A stretch of DNA of 64,000 nt from Brucella tritici (GTDB lineage Bacteria; Pseudomonadota; Alphaproteobacteria; Rhizobiales; Rhizobiaceae), in contig NZ_CADEAR010000002.1 of assembly GCF_902825325.1 (NCBI RefSeq), forward strand, positions 186,001-250,000, given 5' to 3'. Positions 18,840-28,416 of the stretch are shown piece by piece. The notes beneath the pieces were generated by a model. It searched no databases. It saw only the letters and a program-made list of their open reading frames with translations, and was not told where the DNA came from. Each line of letters begins with the position of its first letter. The stretch's first letter is position 1. Position numbers and translations under genes: made by a program.

Positions 18840-19117
18840 TGGCTCAGTCTCATGTTAGGACCCTTAACTGATCCAGTCATCCATTCAGGCGAACACATCT
18901 GGAACGATGCGCGCGAACGTCTGACTGCGGTGCAAGTCAAAGAGGACGAAGATCAAAATTACTCGCCCTACTGTCGCTCAATCGAATTCAAGGTTTTGGA
19001 ATTTTTAGGCCAAAAAAAGGCGACAGGTCAAATCCCAACAATGCTGGAGACCGCTGAAAAGTCCTAAAACAATTCCGAATCGAGATCGCGAATGTGCCTA
19101 CAAGCCCTTTAAATATA

Positions 19118-19132
19118 TTAATAATTTCTTAA
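19118..19132. promoter_or_regulatory. Putative CtrA box
   Basis: TTAA-TAATTTC-TTAA, followed by C, matches the CtrA consensus TTAA-N7-TTAA(C). It lies about 280 nt upstream of the SleB-like gene, in locally AT-rich DNA, so chance occurrence is possible. Confidence 0.4.
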
Positions 19133-19421
19133 CGAGAACTGGGAATTCAGGTAAGATATTGATTTAACGAGATTCAAATTCTCACAATACACGCCATACC
19201 CCTGCCTTAATTCGCTTTTGCTTGTACATTTTTTGCATACACATTCGTGGTGGTTCAAATGTTCTGCAGAATTTCTGTTTTCAGGCCGGTTCCGTTGCTA
19301 TCCGTCAACTTTGGCAACACACTTGTAATATCGCGTGAGATGAGGCTTCTCACACTCGTTTTGGGTTGTTGCAATGCGAATCGGACGAGTACGATCTCGC
19401 ACCTTGCAAAGCTCGCCCTTA

Positions 19422-19458
19422 AACAAAAGGCGACCCGCCACAGAAACCGTAACGGGTC
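19422..19458 (-). terminator. Terminator after phoB
   Basis: The minus strand has GACCCGTTAC/GTGGCGGGTC (10 bp with two G-T pairs), a 7-nt loop, then GCCTTTTGTTT. It ends the pstSCAB-phoU-phoB operon. Confidence 0.75.
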
Positions 19459-19498
19459 AGACAAGTTCAGTGCTCGAAGCCGCAGATAACGGCATCGG

Positions 19499-20185
19499 TC
19501 ATCCGAAAGAATAACCGGCACCCCGAACGGTGCGGATAGGATCAAGCGCGCGACCGACATTGATCGCCTTGCGCAGCCGCCCGACATGAACATCCACCGT
19601 GCGATCATCGACGTAGATGTCCGGCCCCCAGACGCCATCCAGAAGCTGGCTGCGCGAGAACACGCGCCCGGGCGACATCATGAAATACTCGAGCAGGCGG
19701 AATTCCGTCGGCCCGAGACGGACTTCCTTCTCCTTGCGGTAGACACGATGCTGCTGGCGGTCGAGAACAAGATCGCCCACTTTCAGCACGTGCGAAAGAA
19801 TGCTCGGGTTAGACCGGCGCAGCATCGCTTTGACGCGAGCCAGAAGCTCTGGCGTCGAAAATGGCTTCACGACATAATCGTCCGCACCGACGCTTAAGCC
19901 GCGCACGCGTTCGCTTTCTTCGCCACGCGCCGTCAGCATGATAATTGGCAGACGCTCCGTTTCCTGCCATTGGCGCAAACGACGGCAAAGCTCAATGCCC
20001 GATACGCCCGGTAGCATCCAGTCCAGGATGAGTAGATCCGGCACGTTCTCGCGCAAGGCGATTTCGGCCTCGTCGCCGCGCAGCATCGTATCGACCTGAT
20101 AGCCCTCTGCCTCAAGATTGTAGCGAAGCAGCACGCTCAGCGCCTCTTCGTCTTCTACCACAGCGATTTTGGGTGCCTGTGACAT
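19499..20185 (-). CDS. phoB: Phosphate regulon response regulator PhoB
   Basis: A 228-residue OmpR-type regulator. The receiver domain has the acidic pocket (VVEDEEA), phospho-acceptor Asp55 in LLILDWMLPG and the conserved Lys in VVKPFS. The winged-helix DNA-binding domain (about 130-226) contains LGPTEFRLLEYFM and DDRTVDVHVGRLRKAI. It is last in the pst operon, and so probably autoregulated through the Pho box in front of pstS. The cognate sensor PhoR is not encoded in this window. Confidence 0.97.
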   Translation of the reverse strand: MSQAPKIAVVEDEEALSVLLRYNLEAEGYQVDTMLRGDEAEIALRENVPDLLILDWMLPGVSGIELCRRLRQWQETERLPIIMLTARGEESERVRGLSVGADDYVVKPFSTPELLARVKAMLRRSNPSILSHVLKVGDLVLDRQQHRVYRKEKEVRLGPTEFRLLEYFMMSPGRVFSRSQLLDGVWGPDIYVDDRTVDVHVGRLRKAINVGRALDPIRTVRGAGYSFG

Positions 20186-20302
20186 CCAGTATTTCCCTAT
20201 CCAAATTCGGCGGGCGGTGGATAAAATCCCCCCAATCGACCGCGTGCCGCCGCGCTATTCACTCATTCCCACCCGTCGGAGCAAGGTCCGGCTGGCTGTA
20301 GT

Positions 20303-21025
20303 TCAGGGTTTACGTGCCTCATCCACGACAATACCGTGGCTCAGGTCTTCTTTCGGTCGTTCGGCCGGCATTTGCAGGCCGGTCACAATGTAATAGACGG
20401 TCTCCGCAATATTGGTTGCATGATCGCCAATGCGCTCGATGTTCTTCGCGCAGAACAGAAGATGCGTGCAGGCAGAAATGTTGCGCGGATCTTCCATCAT
20501 GTAAGTCAGCAATTCACGAAACAGCGACGTGTACATGGCATCGATCTCGTCATCGCGGTCGCGAACGACATTGATCTGCTGCACCGAGCGCGACGCGTAG
20601 GCGTCGAGAACATCCTTGAGCTGGGTTAGCGCCAGCTCGGCCAGTGTTTCAAGCCCGCGATAGAGCTTTACCGGCTGACGCGATTCCGAAACGGCGGCAA
20701 CACGCTTGGCAATATTCTTGCCCAGATCGCCGACGCGCTCCAGATCGGCGGAGATGCGGATCGATCCGATGATCTCGCGCAGGTCTACGGCCATAGGCTG
20801 ACGCTTGGCGATAATCATCACGGCCTTGTCGTCAATCTCGCGCTCACTGGCATCGAGGATGAGATCGTCGGAGATAACGCGCTGTGCAAGCGCATTGTCC
20901 GCATTGACGATAGCGGCGACCGACTGCTCGACCATACGTTCCGCATGTCCGCCCATTTCGGCGATCTTATGGGTGAGAAACTTCAATTCCTCATCGTAGG
21001 AGCGAACGGTATGCTGAGACGGCAT
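20303..21025 (-). CDS. phoU: Phosphate signalling protein PhoU
   Basis: A 240-residue all-helical protein with the two PhoU repeats. The metal-binding motifs are visible as ASEREIDDKA in the first half and DRDDEIDAMY in the second. It links PstSCAB to PhoR/PhoB signalling and keeps the Pho regulon off in phosphate excess. It lies 65 nt after pstB and 117 nt before phoB. Confidence 0.97.
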   Translation of the reverse strand: MPSQHTVRSYDEELKFLTHKIAEMGGHAERMVEQSVAAIVNADNALAQRVISDDLILDASEREIDDKAVMIIAKRQPMAVDLREIIGSIRISADLERVGDLGKNIAKRVAAVSESRQPVKLYRGLETLAELALTQLKDVLDAYASRSVQQINVVRDRDDEIDAMYTSLFRELLTYMMEDPRNISACTHLLFCAKNIERIGDHATNIAETVYYIVTGLQMPAERPKEDLSHGIVVDEARKP

Positions 21026-21090
21026 AGTAGACCTCGTAATATAAATTGCGGGGAAGCCGCACTGTCTATCTGTTTGAGCGCAGTTCCGGA

Positions 21091-21912
21091 TTAGCCGAAG
21101 CGTCCGGTGATGTAGTCCTGCGTGCGCTTTTCGGTCGGCGCGGTGAACATGGTTTCCGTGTCACCCACTTCGACCAGATTGCCGAGGTGGAACATGGCGG
21201 TACGCTGCGAAACGCGGGCGGCCTGCTGCATGGAGTGCGTAACGATGACGATCGTATAGTTCTGACGCAGTTCGTCGATCAGCTCTTCCACCTTTGCGGT
21301 TGCAATCGGATCGAGTGCCGAGCACGGTTCATCCATGAGGATCACTTCCGGGCTCACGGCAATCGCACGTGCAATGCAGAGGCGCTGCTGCTGGCCACCA
21401 GAAAGGCCAGTGCCCGCATCGTGCAAGCGGTCCTTCACTTCCTCGAACAAACTCGCCTTCTGGAGGCTCGTCACAACGATTTCTTCCAGATCTGCCTTGG
21501 TACGGGCGAGACCATGAATGCGCGGGCCATAGGCGACATTTTCATAGATCGACTTCGGAAACGGATTCGGCTTCTGGAAAACCATGCCAACGCGGGCGCG
21601 CAGTTCGACGACATCGATCTTCGGATCGTAGATGTCTTCATTGTCGAGCGTGATCTTGCCGCCAACCTTGCAGCCTTCAATCGTGTCGTTCATGCGATTG
21701 AGCGAACGCAGGAAAGTGGACTTGCCGCAACCGGAAGGTCCGATCAGCGCCGTGACCATCTTTTCCTGGATATCCAGATCGACGTCGAACAGCGCCTGCT
21801 TCTCGCCATAAAATACGCAGACCTTATCGCCGCGCATCTTTATGGAATTGGCGTTGGCGTTCATTTTTTCTCCTACGGCTTTTTCGAGAGATCGTTCAGT
21901 CATCAGATTCAT
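21091..21912 (-). CDS. pstB: Phosphate ABC transporter ATP-binding protein
   Basis: A 273-residue ATPase energising phosphate import. Walker A is GPSGCGKST (58-66), the signature is LSGGQQQR (about 170) and Walker B is VILMDEP, followed by the D-loop. The N-terminal ~25 residues precede the conserved domain; the ATG at 21912 has a GGGAG site. It begins 17 nt after pstA. Confidence 0.98.
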   Translation of the reverse strand: MNLMTERSLEKAVGEKMNANANSIKMRGDKVCVFYGEKQALFDVDLDIQEKMVTALIGPSGCGKSTFLRSLNRMNDTIEGCKVGGKITLDNEDIYDPKIDVVELRARVGMVFQKPNPFPKSIYENVAYGPRIHGLARTKADLEEIVVTSLQKASLFEEVKDRLHDAGTGLSGGQQQRLCIARAIAVSPEVILMDEPCSALDPIATAKVEELIDELRQNYTIVIVTHSMQQAARVSQRTAMFHLGNLVEVGDTETMFTAPTEKRTQDYITGRFG

Positions 21913-21929
21913 AGCTTTCGACTCCCGTT

Positions 21930-23246
21930 TTACCAGCGGCGCTCGAAGCGGCGGCGCAGAATGATTGCTGCAATATTCATCACGGCAAGGAACAGAAGCA
22001 GGACAATGATAGCGCCTGACGTGCGTTCCACAAAGGCGCGCTCTGCTTCATTTGCCCACATATAGATCTGCACCGGAAGAGCCGTCGACGGGTCCATCGG
22101 TGTCGACGGTACGTCGGCAACGAAGGCCACCATGCCAATCAACAGAAGCGGAGCAGTTTCACCAAGCGCATGGGCGAGTCCGATGATCGTGCCGGTCAGG
22201 ATGCCGGGTGCGGCAAGCGGCAGGACATGGTGAAACACCATCTGCGTTTTCGATGCGCCGAGACCAAGAGCTGCGGCGCGGATGGAAGGCGGCACTGCAC
22301 GAAGAGCGGCGCGCGTTGCAATGATGATAGTGGGAAGCGTCATCAGCGTCAGCACCAGACCGCCGACCAATGACGCAGAACGCGGCAGGCCGAAGAAGTT
22401 GATGAAGACTGCAAGCCCGAGCAGACCGAACACAATGGATGGCACGGCCGCCAGATTATTGATGTTCACCTCAATCATGTCGGTGAACCGGTTCTTCTTG
22501 GCGAACTCTTCCAGATAGATCGAAGCGGCGACGCCGATCGGCAGCGACAGGCCGAGAACAATCAGCATCATGTAGAGTGAGCCGACCAGCGCAACACCAA
22601 GACCGGATGTTTCCGGGCGGCTGGAAGCGCCGAAGGTGAAGAGACCGGTATTGAAGGCCTCCTTCATGACGCCCTCTTCCGAAAGCGTTTTCATCCAGGC
22701 AACCTGACGGTCAGAAACCTTGCGGCTCGTCTCCGGCACGGAAAGGTCGATCTGCCCTTTGAAGGCGGAATCGATGTCGGCGCCCGCCAGAACCGGAACA
22801 GTCTGCGTCGTACCGATGAGCGATGGATTGTCCAACACCATCTTGCGCAGCTGAATGCGCACGCCGTCCGAATAGAAGCGGCCAAGATCGCGCATTGCCG
22901 AACGGTCTGTCGTGGCAACACCCAGCTTTTCGGCCAGCGCATTGCGCACCAGCAGCGGATAGTTGGCCGTGATTAGCACGTTCGGATCAGTCGCGCGCTT
23001 ATTGCTTGGGTCGATCACCTTTTCTTCGAGCTTGACCGGCAGATAAAGCGTCGTCTGCCAGAAGGCTGTATAGCCCTTGGAAAAGACCGAAAACAGGAGC
23101 GCGCACAGGAAGAATACGCCGATTGCAATCGCGGCAATACCGTAATAGCGGAAGCGACGTTCTGCGGCGTAGCGACGCTTGATCCCGATATCGCGGCGTG
23201 TTGGCTGTGCCGTCGTGCCGCTGGCGTTGAAAGTCGTATCGGTCAT
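21930..23246 (-). CDS. pstA: Phosphate ABC transporter permease PstA
   Basis: A 438-residue inner-membrane permease. After one N-terminal membrane segment (about 35-60) comes a periplasmic insertion of ~150 residues, longer than in E. coli PstA but usual in alphaproteobacteria. Then the five-helix permease core follows, with the coupling EAA loop [23 protein letters not shown]. It shares one base with the pstC stop (TAATG), giving coupled translation. Confidence 0.96.
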   Translation of the reverse strand: MTDTTFNASGTTAQPTRRDIGIKRRYAAERRFRYYGIAAIAIGVFFLCALLFSVFSKGYTAFWQTTLYLPVKLEEKVIDPSNKRATDPNVLITANYPLLVRNALAEKLGVATTDRSAMRDLGRFYSDGVRIQLRKMVLDNPSLIGTTQTVPVLAGADIDSAFKGQIDLSVPETSRKVSDRQVAWMKTLSEEGVMKEAFNTGLFTFGASSRPETSGLGVALVGSLYMMLIVLGLSLPIGVAASIYLEEFAKKNRFTDMIEVNINNLAAVPSIVFGLLGLAVFINFFGLPRSASLVGGLVLTLMTLPTIIIATRAALRAVPPSIRAAALGLGASKTQMVFHHVLPLAAPGILTGTIIGLAHALGETAPLLLIGMVAFVADVPSTPMDPSTALPVQIYMWANEAERAFVERTSGAIIVLLLFLAVMNIAAIILRRRFERRW

Positions 23247-24739
23247 TATTCGTACTGCTCCCGGTACTTGCGCACAATGTGCAGCGCAAAGATGTTCATG
23301 ATCAGCGTCAGGACGAAAAGCGTGATGCCGAGTGCAAAGGCCACCAGCGTCTGCGGCGAGTTGAATTCAAGGTCACCGGTGAGCTGGTTGACGATCTTCA
23401 CCGTGATGGTGGTCATCGCCTCGAATGGATTGATATTGATGCGTGCCGCAACACCTGCTGCCAGAACCACGATCATGGTTTCGCCGATGGCGCGCGACGC
23501 GGTCATCAAAAGCGCCCCGACGATGCCCGGCAGAGCAGCTGGAAGGACCACGCGCTTGATGGTTTCAGAACGGGTTGCTCCAAGACCGAGCGAACCGTCG
23601 CGCAAGGTCCGCGGCACGGCAGTGATGATGTCGTCCGAAAGCGAGGACACGAAGGGGATGAGCATCACGCCCATGACAAGACCGGCGGTCAGAACGCTCT
23701 GTGCCATGATGAAACCCTGCCCGCCTGCAATGGCAATCGAGAGATCGCGCAAGAAAGGTCCGACAGTCACTAGGGCGAAGAAGCCGTAAACGATGCTGGG
23801 AATACCTGCCAGAAGCTCAAGGACCGGTTTTACAACCGTGCGCACTCGGGGCGAAGCATATTCAGCCATATAGATGGCCGAGAACAGCCCCACCGGAACG
23901 GCGAACAGCATGGCCACAAGCGCGATATAGAGCGTACCCGCCAGAAGCGGGATGAGACCGAACTGGCCTGTTTCACCACCCGAGCCGGCTGCGGCAAAGC
24001 GCGGGTCCCAGACAGTGCCGAAGAAGAAATCCCATGGCGAAACGGACTGGAAGAAGCTGATGGTCTGGAACAACATCGAACAGATGATGCCGACCGTTGT
24101 CAGAATGGCTATACCGGATGCGGCGATCAGCCCCCAGAGAACGATACGCTCGACATTGTTGCGCGCGCGCATACGGCGGCTGATCGTGGAAAGGCCGAAG
24201 ATCAGGCCAGCGACGGCGATCACCAGAGAAACGGCGGAACCGATGGTATGCGTCAGCGCGGTTGCCTTTTTCAGGTAGAGCGCGATCGGCACCATGTAAT
24301 CCTGGCCTTCGGTCGCGAGCGCTACGCCCTTGGAAGCCAGAAGCGTGCGAGCATCCTGATAATTCGATGGAAAGCTTTCCAGTTCGGCAGGCGTCAGCCG
24401 GTCAAGACCGTTGGCCAGACCACGCACCATGCCAAGCTGCAGGCTGCGATTGGTGAAAGAACCGTCCTCAATGGCGTCCGGCAGACGCGCGGTCGCACTG
24501 TGATCGAGATAAACCGACGTTCCAACGGCCCAAACAGCGAGGAACAGAACTGCAGGCAACGCAGAAACGAGGAAAACCCACCAGCCATGATAATGCGGGC
24601 GGGAATGCATTTTCTCGGTCCGCGAGGCTTGCGCGGAAGCAGACTGGATCTTGTCCAGTGCAACGGCACGCTGCCGGCCTATGAAGAATCCAATCAGCCC
24701 GATTGCAACGATACTGACGAGAACCAGAAAGAAGGACAT
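23246..24739 (-). CDS. pstC: Phosphate ABC transporter permease PstC
   Basis: A 497-residue inner-membrane permease. The N-terminal extension (about 1-200), with extra membrane segments and a periplasmic loop, is the alphaproteobacterial form. The C-terminal core has the EAA loop LGLGATRSETIKRVVLPAALPG. It lies 149 nt after pstS, and a hairpin occupies that gap, so expression is probably lower than pstS. Confidence 0.96.
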   Translation of the reverse strand: MSFFLVLVSIVAIGLIGFFIGRQRAVALDKIQSASAQASRTEKMHSRPHYHGWWVFLVSALPAVLFLAVWAVGTSVYLDHSATARLPDAIEDGSFTNRSLQLGMVRGLANGLDRLTPAELESFPSNYQDARTLLASKGVALATEGQDYMVPIALYLKKATALTHTIGSAVSLVIAVAGLIFGLSTISRRMRARNNVERIVLWGLIAASGIAILTTVGIICSMLFQTISFFQSVSPWDFFFGTVWDPRFAAAGSGGETGQFGLIPLLAGTLYIALVAMLFAVPVGLFSAIYMAEYASPRVRTVVKPVLELLAGIPSIVYGFFALVTVGPFLRDLSIAIAGGQGFIMAQSVLTAGLVMGVMLIPFVSSLSDDIITAVPRTLRDGSLGLGATRSETIKRVVLPAALPGIVGALLMTASRAIGETMIVVLAAGVAARININPFEAMTTITVKIVNQLTGDLEFNSPQTLVAFALGITLFVLTLIMNIFALHIVRKYREQYE

Positions 24740-24846
24740 TCAATTTCCCCGGTTGCCCTGATGATTTGGACCAGCAGGTGCAGCTTCCACCCTTATGCCG
24801 TTCCACGCGAATGCGCCTGTCTTAGTGCAAAGGCGCGAAAGGAGAA

Positions 24847-24875
24847 GAACGCGGAGATTTGTCATCCCCGCGTTC
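24847..24875 (-). terminator. Hairpin between pstS and pstC
   Basis: Perfect 8-bp arms GAACGCGG/CCGCGTTC follow the pstS stop by 14 nt. The T-tract is weak (TTCTCCTTT). This suggests an attenuator or mRNA-stabilising stem that favours pstS over the downstream genes. Confidence 0.5.
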
Positions 24876-24888
24876 CACAGATCAAAAC

Positions 24889-25935
24889 TTACTTCGCGGC
24901 CATCGTCTTGCCTTCGGAGAAGGCAGCACGCTGCGCTTCACGTTCTGCATCCGGAGCCGGAACCAGACCGTATTCGGCAAGCGGGCCGTCAGGACCGATC
25001 ATCTGGTCGTTCAGGAAGAACTCAACATATTCCTTGAGACCGGGGATAACGCCGAGGTGAGCCTTCTTCACGTAGAAGAACAGCGGGCGCGACACCGGAT
25101 ACTCGCCCGAGGCGACGGTTGCAGCCGAAGGAGTGATGTCGTTGACGGTGGCGACCTTCAGCTTGTCGGCATTGTTTTCGAAGAAGTAGAGGCCGAAAAT
25201 GCCAACGCCGGTCTTGTTGGAGTCGATGCGGGCCAGAGTTTCGGCATAGTCGCCGTCGATGTCGACAGCCTTGCCGTCCTTGCGCACTGCGATACAGGCG
25301 GAAGCGGCAGCTTTGTCATCGAGACCGGCCTTTTTGATTTCATCCAGAGCGCCGGAGTGCTTGCAGCCGTCGGCAAGAACCTTTTCTTCGAAAACTTCAC
25401 GGGTACCGTGCTTTTCGCCCGGAATATACGCAGCGATGTCCCAATCTGGAAGGTTCGGATTGACCTGGTTCCACTTGGTGTTTGGATTGTCGACAAGTTT
25501 GCCGTCTACGACCAGCTTGGCGGCCAGAGCCTTGTAGACATCTTCCGGCTTCAGCTTCCAATCCGGACCCTTTGCGTCGGTTGCGAAAACGATGCCGTCA
25601 TAGCCGAAACGAACTTCCTGAACGTCCTTGACGCCAGCGTCGATGCACGATTTCAGTTCCGATTCCTTCATGGCGCGCGATGCATTGGCGATGTCGATGG
25701 TGTTTTCGCCGACGCCCTTGCAGAATTCCTTGATGCCTGCGCCCGAGCCGCCCGATTCAACAACCGGCGTCTTGAAATTCGGAAAGGTTTCACCGAAGGT
25801 CTCGGCAACGATTTTTGCATAAGGCAGAACGGTCGAGGAACCGGCAACCTGAATCTGATCGCGCGCCTGAGCGGCGGAAACCGACATAACGGCAGCGATG
25901 GCAAGCGCTGCGGTCGAGGAAATCATCTTGTTCAT
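24889..25935 (-). CDS. pstS: Phosphate ABC transporter substrate-binding protein
   Basis: A 348-residue periplasmic phosphate-binding protein. A signal peptide covers about 1-24, ending AAQA. The binding-site motifs QVAGSSTVLPY and VESGGSGAGIKEFC are present. It is the first gene of pstSCAB-phoU-phoB and has a good ribosome site (AGGAG). A near-consensus Pho box lies 78-95 nt upstream of the ATG. Confidence 0.97.
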   Translation of the reverse strand: MNKMISSTAALAIAAVMSVSAAQARDQIQVAGSSTVLPYAKIVAETFGETFPNFKTPVVESGGSGAGIKEFCKGVGENTIDIANASRAMKESELKSCIDAGVKDVQEVRFGYDGIVFATDAKGPDWKLKPEDVYKALAAKLVVDGKLVDNPNTKWNQVNPNLPDWDIAAYIPGEKHGTREVFEEKVLADGCKHSGALDEIKKAGLDDKAAASACIAVRKDGKAVDIDGDYAETLARIDSNKTGVGIFGLYFFENNADKLKVATVNDITPSAATVASGEYPVSRPLFFYVKKAHLGVIPGLKEYVEFFLNDQMIGPDGPLAEYGLVPAPDAEREAQRAAFSEGKTMAAK

Positions 25936-25994
25936 GAGCTGCGGCTCCTGTTGTAAAAGACATATGACGATGTGGCGTCGTTAGCCCTCTACGC

Positions 25995-26030
25995 GCTCTA
26001 TATTACATTCATATGACACTATTGTTACAG
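25995..26030 (-). promoter_or_regulatory. Pho box and promoter of the pst operon
   Basis: On the minus strand, the PhoB-type direct repeat CTGTAAC-AATA-GTGTCAT (26013-26030) is followed 7 nt later by a TAATAT -10-like element. This is the normal geometry for a PhoB-activated promoter, where the Pho box replaces the -35. Confidence 0.8.
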
Positions 26031-26103
26031 GTTTGTATCAGAGCCGCTTGCCATTGATTTTGTGGGGTTTTGCCGCGCCTTGAACCGGCAAATATTTTGG
26101 GCT

Positions 26104-27273
26104 CTAAAAATGTGGCAAACGAGCACCAAGAGCTTTGATGCCGGAAACATCGACATTGGCGAAGGCAAAGCGCAGGAAGGCTTCCTGTCCTTCACCGAAG
26201 AACCGGCCTGGCAAAGTGATGATGCCGAGCGACTTCGCAAGGCGCTCGGCAATCTCAACCGATGAGACATCCGAATAAGGATGACGCACAAAAGCGAAAT
26301 AGGCTCCGACCGCCTCCACATGCCAGCCTTCGATATTGGCCATGACTGACCGCAATGCAGAGGCGCGCCTTGCAATCTCGCCGCGATTATCGTCACGCCA
26401 GCCGGTCAAAGGTTCGATAGCGCGTGCGACAGCAATCTGCGGCGCACGGCTTGCGCATATCTGCAGATTGTCCATGACTTTTGCGACGTTCTCGACCATC
26501 GCCTGGCCCGCAACAATTGCACCAAGCCGGTGTCCCGGAATGCAGAACGATTTTGAAAAGCTGTAAAGCTGGATCAGATGCGACGGCCAATCCGTCTCGT
26601 CAAACAGCCGGTGCGGCGGTTCGTTGGCATCGGCCAGAAAATCTCGATAGGTCTCATCCAGAATGAGCCATGTCCCATTGTCGCGGCACAAAGCATAGAT
26701 TTCCGACAACAGCCCCGCCGGATAAATCGCCCCGGTTGGGTTGTTCGGGGAAACAAGTGCCAGCGCCGTGATACCCGGACGAAGCGCAGCGCGAACGCCC
26801 TCCACGCTAGGGATGAAACCATTCCGGGCATTGCAGGGCACTGAGCCAGAAGCGATACCGAGCATGTCCAGCGATGAACGATGATTGAAATAGAACGGAT
26901 CGGTGGTCAGCACCGTATCGCCACTTTGCGCCACACACATGATGGCGGCGATGAAGGCCTGATTACAACCGGATGTGATATGGACGTTGGCGGCATCGAT
27001 CTGCGCGCGATAAAGCTGACCGACATGCGCCGCATAAGCCCCGCGCAAAACCTTTTCACCCTCAATCGGACCGTAACCGGCGGAAGCCAGCGATCCCGCC
27101 GCCTCACCCAGAAAGCGCAGCATATCGGGATGCGGAGGGTAACCGGGAACTGCCTGCGAGAGGTCAATAAGCGCGCCATGCGACCCGTCATAGTCCCGCG
27201 CCCAGGCCTGAACCGCCGGGATGGGCGGTGCGGAAAGGAGATTGATCAGTGGATTGACGGCAGGCAAGGACAT
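26104..27273 (-). CDS. PLP-dependent aminotransferase, class I/II
   Basis: A 389-residue fold-type I aminotransferase. Landmarks are SGCNQAF (cofactor phosphate), SPNNPTGAIYP, the LILDETYRDF aspartate region, and SFSKSFCIPGHRLG with the PLP lysine (about residue 235). The ATG at 27273 has a GGGGAG site. The substrate is unknown. It sits immediately upstream of the pst operon, where many rhizobia have phoR, but is separated from it by the Pho box promoter. Confidence 0.9.
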   Translation of the reverse strand: MSLPAVNPLINLLSAPPIPAVQAWARDYDGSHGALIDLSQAVPGYPPHPDMLRFLGEAAGSLASAGYGPIEGEKVLRGAYAAHVGQLYRAQIDAANVHITSGCNQAFIAAIMCVAQSGDTVLTTDPFYFNHRSSLDMLGIASGSVPCNARNGFIPSVEGVRAALRPGITALALVSPNNPTGAIYPAGLLSEIYALCRDNGTWLILDETYRDFLADANEPPHRLFDETDWPSHLIQLYSFSKSFCIPGHRLGAIVAGQAMVENVAKVMDNLQICASRAPQIAVARAIEPLTGWRDDNRGEIARRASALRSVMANIEGWHVEAVGAYFAFVRHPYSDVSSVEIAERLAKSLGIITLPGRFFGEGQEAFLRFAFANVDVSGIKALGARLPHF

Positions 27274-27289
27274 TGGCGACTCCCCATTT

Positions 27290-27394
27290 TAGAGCGGTTC
27301 CAGTTAAAGTGGAATCGTGGAGCCGCTCTATCTCTTTGTTTTTACGCATTATCCTACGCAAAACCGCTTCGCACTTTTGCTGGAAATGCTCTAA
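27290..27394. repeat. Palindromic intergenic repeat (Rhizobiales type)
   Basis: A ~105-nt element starting TAGAGCGGTTCC and ending GGAAATGCTCTAA. Internal inverted repeats include AGAGCGGTTCCA with the TGGAATCG...GCCGCTCT half. The TTTTACGCATTATCCTACGC core is a motif I recognise as recurrent in Ochrobactrum, Brucella and Mesorhizobium intergenic DNA. Confidence 0.7.
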
Positions 27395-27434
27395 TCAGCC
27401 ACTCTTACCGTGATCGCTGGCATGGTTGAAGCTG

Positions 27435-27851
27435 TTATTCGCTCGGACGCGAAAGCACGTAAGCTGCGGAACCGAGCATGAAGATCGTTACTGACGTTGC
27501 CAGCAGCCAGTTAGGTTTCGCCCCCCACCAGAATAAGCCATAGCCGACCGTCATGCCGATACAGGCATAAAGCTTCGCGCGCGGCGGGATGGCTCCGCGC
27601 TCGCGCCATTTGATGACAAGTGGACCGAAACGCTGATTGGCAAGCAAACGCGCTTCGAGCTTTGGCGATGACCGTGCAAAGAACCACGCGGCAAAAATGA
27701 TGAAGATCGTAGTCGGCATGACCGGCAGGAAAGCACCAATAATGCCAAGTCCAAGCATGAGAAAGCCGAGGCAAAGATAGAATATCCGCTTACTCGCTGA
27801 AATTGCTGGCGACACGGCCTCGGTTCTGTCTTTGTCTGGGTGGTCCTGCAT
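27435..27851 (-). CDS. DUF454 (YbaN-type) inner-membrane protein
   Basis: A 138-residue protein with hydrophobic segments at about 24-58 and two more at about 95-135. The family signature is GIIGAFLPVMPTTIFIIFAAWFFARSSP. The function of DUF454 proteins is unknown. It is a single gene flanked by a palindromic repeat and a 565-nt non-coding region. Confidence 0.88.
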   Translation of the reverse strand: MQDHPDKDRTEAVSPAISASKRIFYLCLGFLMLGLGIIGAFLPVMPTTIFIIFAAWFFARSSPKLEARLLANQRFGPLVIKWRERGAIPPRAKLYACIGMTVGYGLFWWGAKPNWLLATSVTIFMLGSAAYVLSRPSE

Positions 27852-28416
27852 GGTTTTCCATCGTCTGATCCGGATGCTTATAGCAGGATTCTAGCGTCCT
27901 CGTGCAGGCTCTTGCCGGTCAAAGAAACGTCATCCCACGACCTTTCCGCCCCTGTGGATAACTTTTTGAGGTCGGTAAGGAATTGTGAAACACAGTCATA
28001 AATTGCAATTTTGCCCCCGAAACGCCTTATTTCATCAACTTTGCAGCTGAAGCTGAAAACTTGCCTTACAAATAAAAATTGTAAACCGGGCTCGTCCCAT
28101 CGGGAACCGGGCAAGCAGATTTTCTTGCAATCGGCACGCGAAAACAAGGCATAGCAAAGGCCTGCCGCAGATTCCTAACGAATCGTAAACAGCTTTACAG
28201 AAACAACGCCAAATCTTTCCTATTATTCCTTGGTTATGTTTATGCCTTTAAGTAAACAACGTTCAGTATAGGATGATTTTCCCGACACGATATAGATTCA
28301 GTTATCGTACAATGTTCTCATTCGAACCACGTCAGCGCCACATTTAGATTCCAGTTCGCAATTGTCTTTCTCAGCAACAACTGTGAGACATCCCGTTAAC
28401 AACTAGTGGATCTGGC
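27852..28416. other. 565-nt gene-free region upstream of the RlpA-like gene
   Basis: AT-richer than its surroundings, with no credible coding frame on either strand. It holds a possible -10 (TACAAT, about 28309-28314) and the leader of the RlpA-like gene. I see no terminator or known RNA motif. Confidence 0.6.

Larger units (their letters stand above)
18840..19498. other. 660-nt gene-free region upstream of the SleB-like gene
   Basis: There is no convincing coding frame. It contains a very AT-rich stretch (about 19105-19235), a CtrA-type TTAA-N7-TTAA box (19118-19132) and the phoB terminator. The long leader of the SleB-like gene, or a small RNA, could lie here; I cannot place a transcript. 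Confidence 0.6.

Noticed and set aside
18711-19489. Short plus-strand frames in the region upstream of the SleB-like gene
   Set aside because: Composition is not coding-like, there are no ribosome sites, and the frames cross the AT-rich region and the phoB terminator.
27878-28147. An 89-codon minus-strand frame in the region before the RlpA-like gene
   Set aside because: No ribosome site, no signal or domain, and base composition like the surrounding non-coding DNA.
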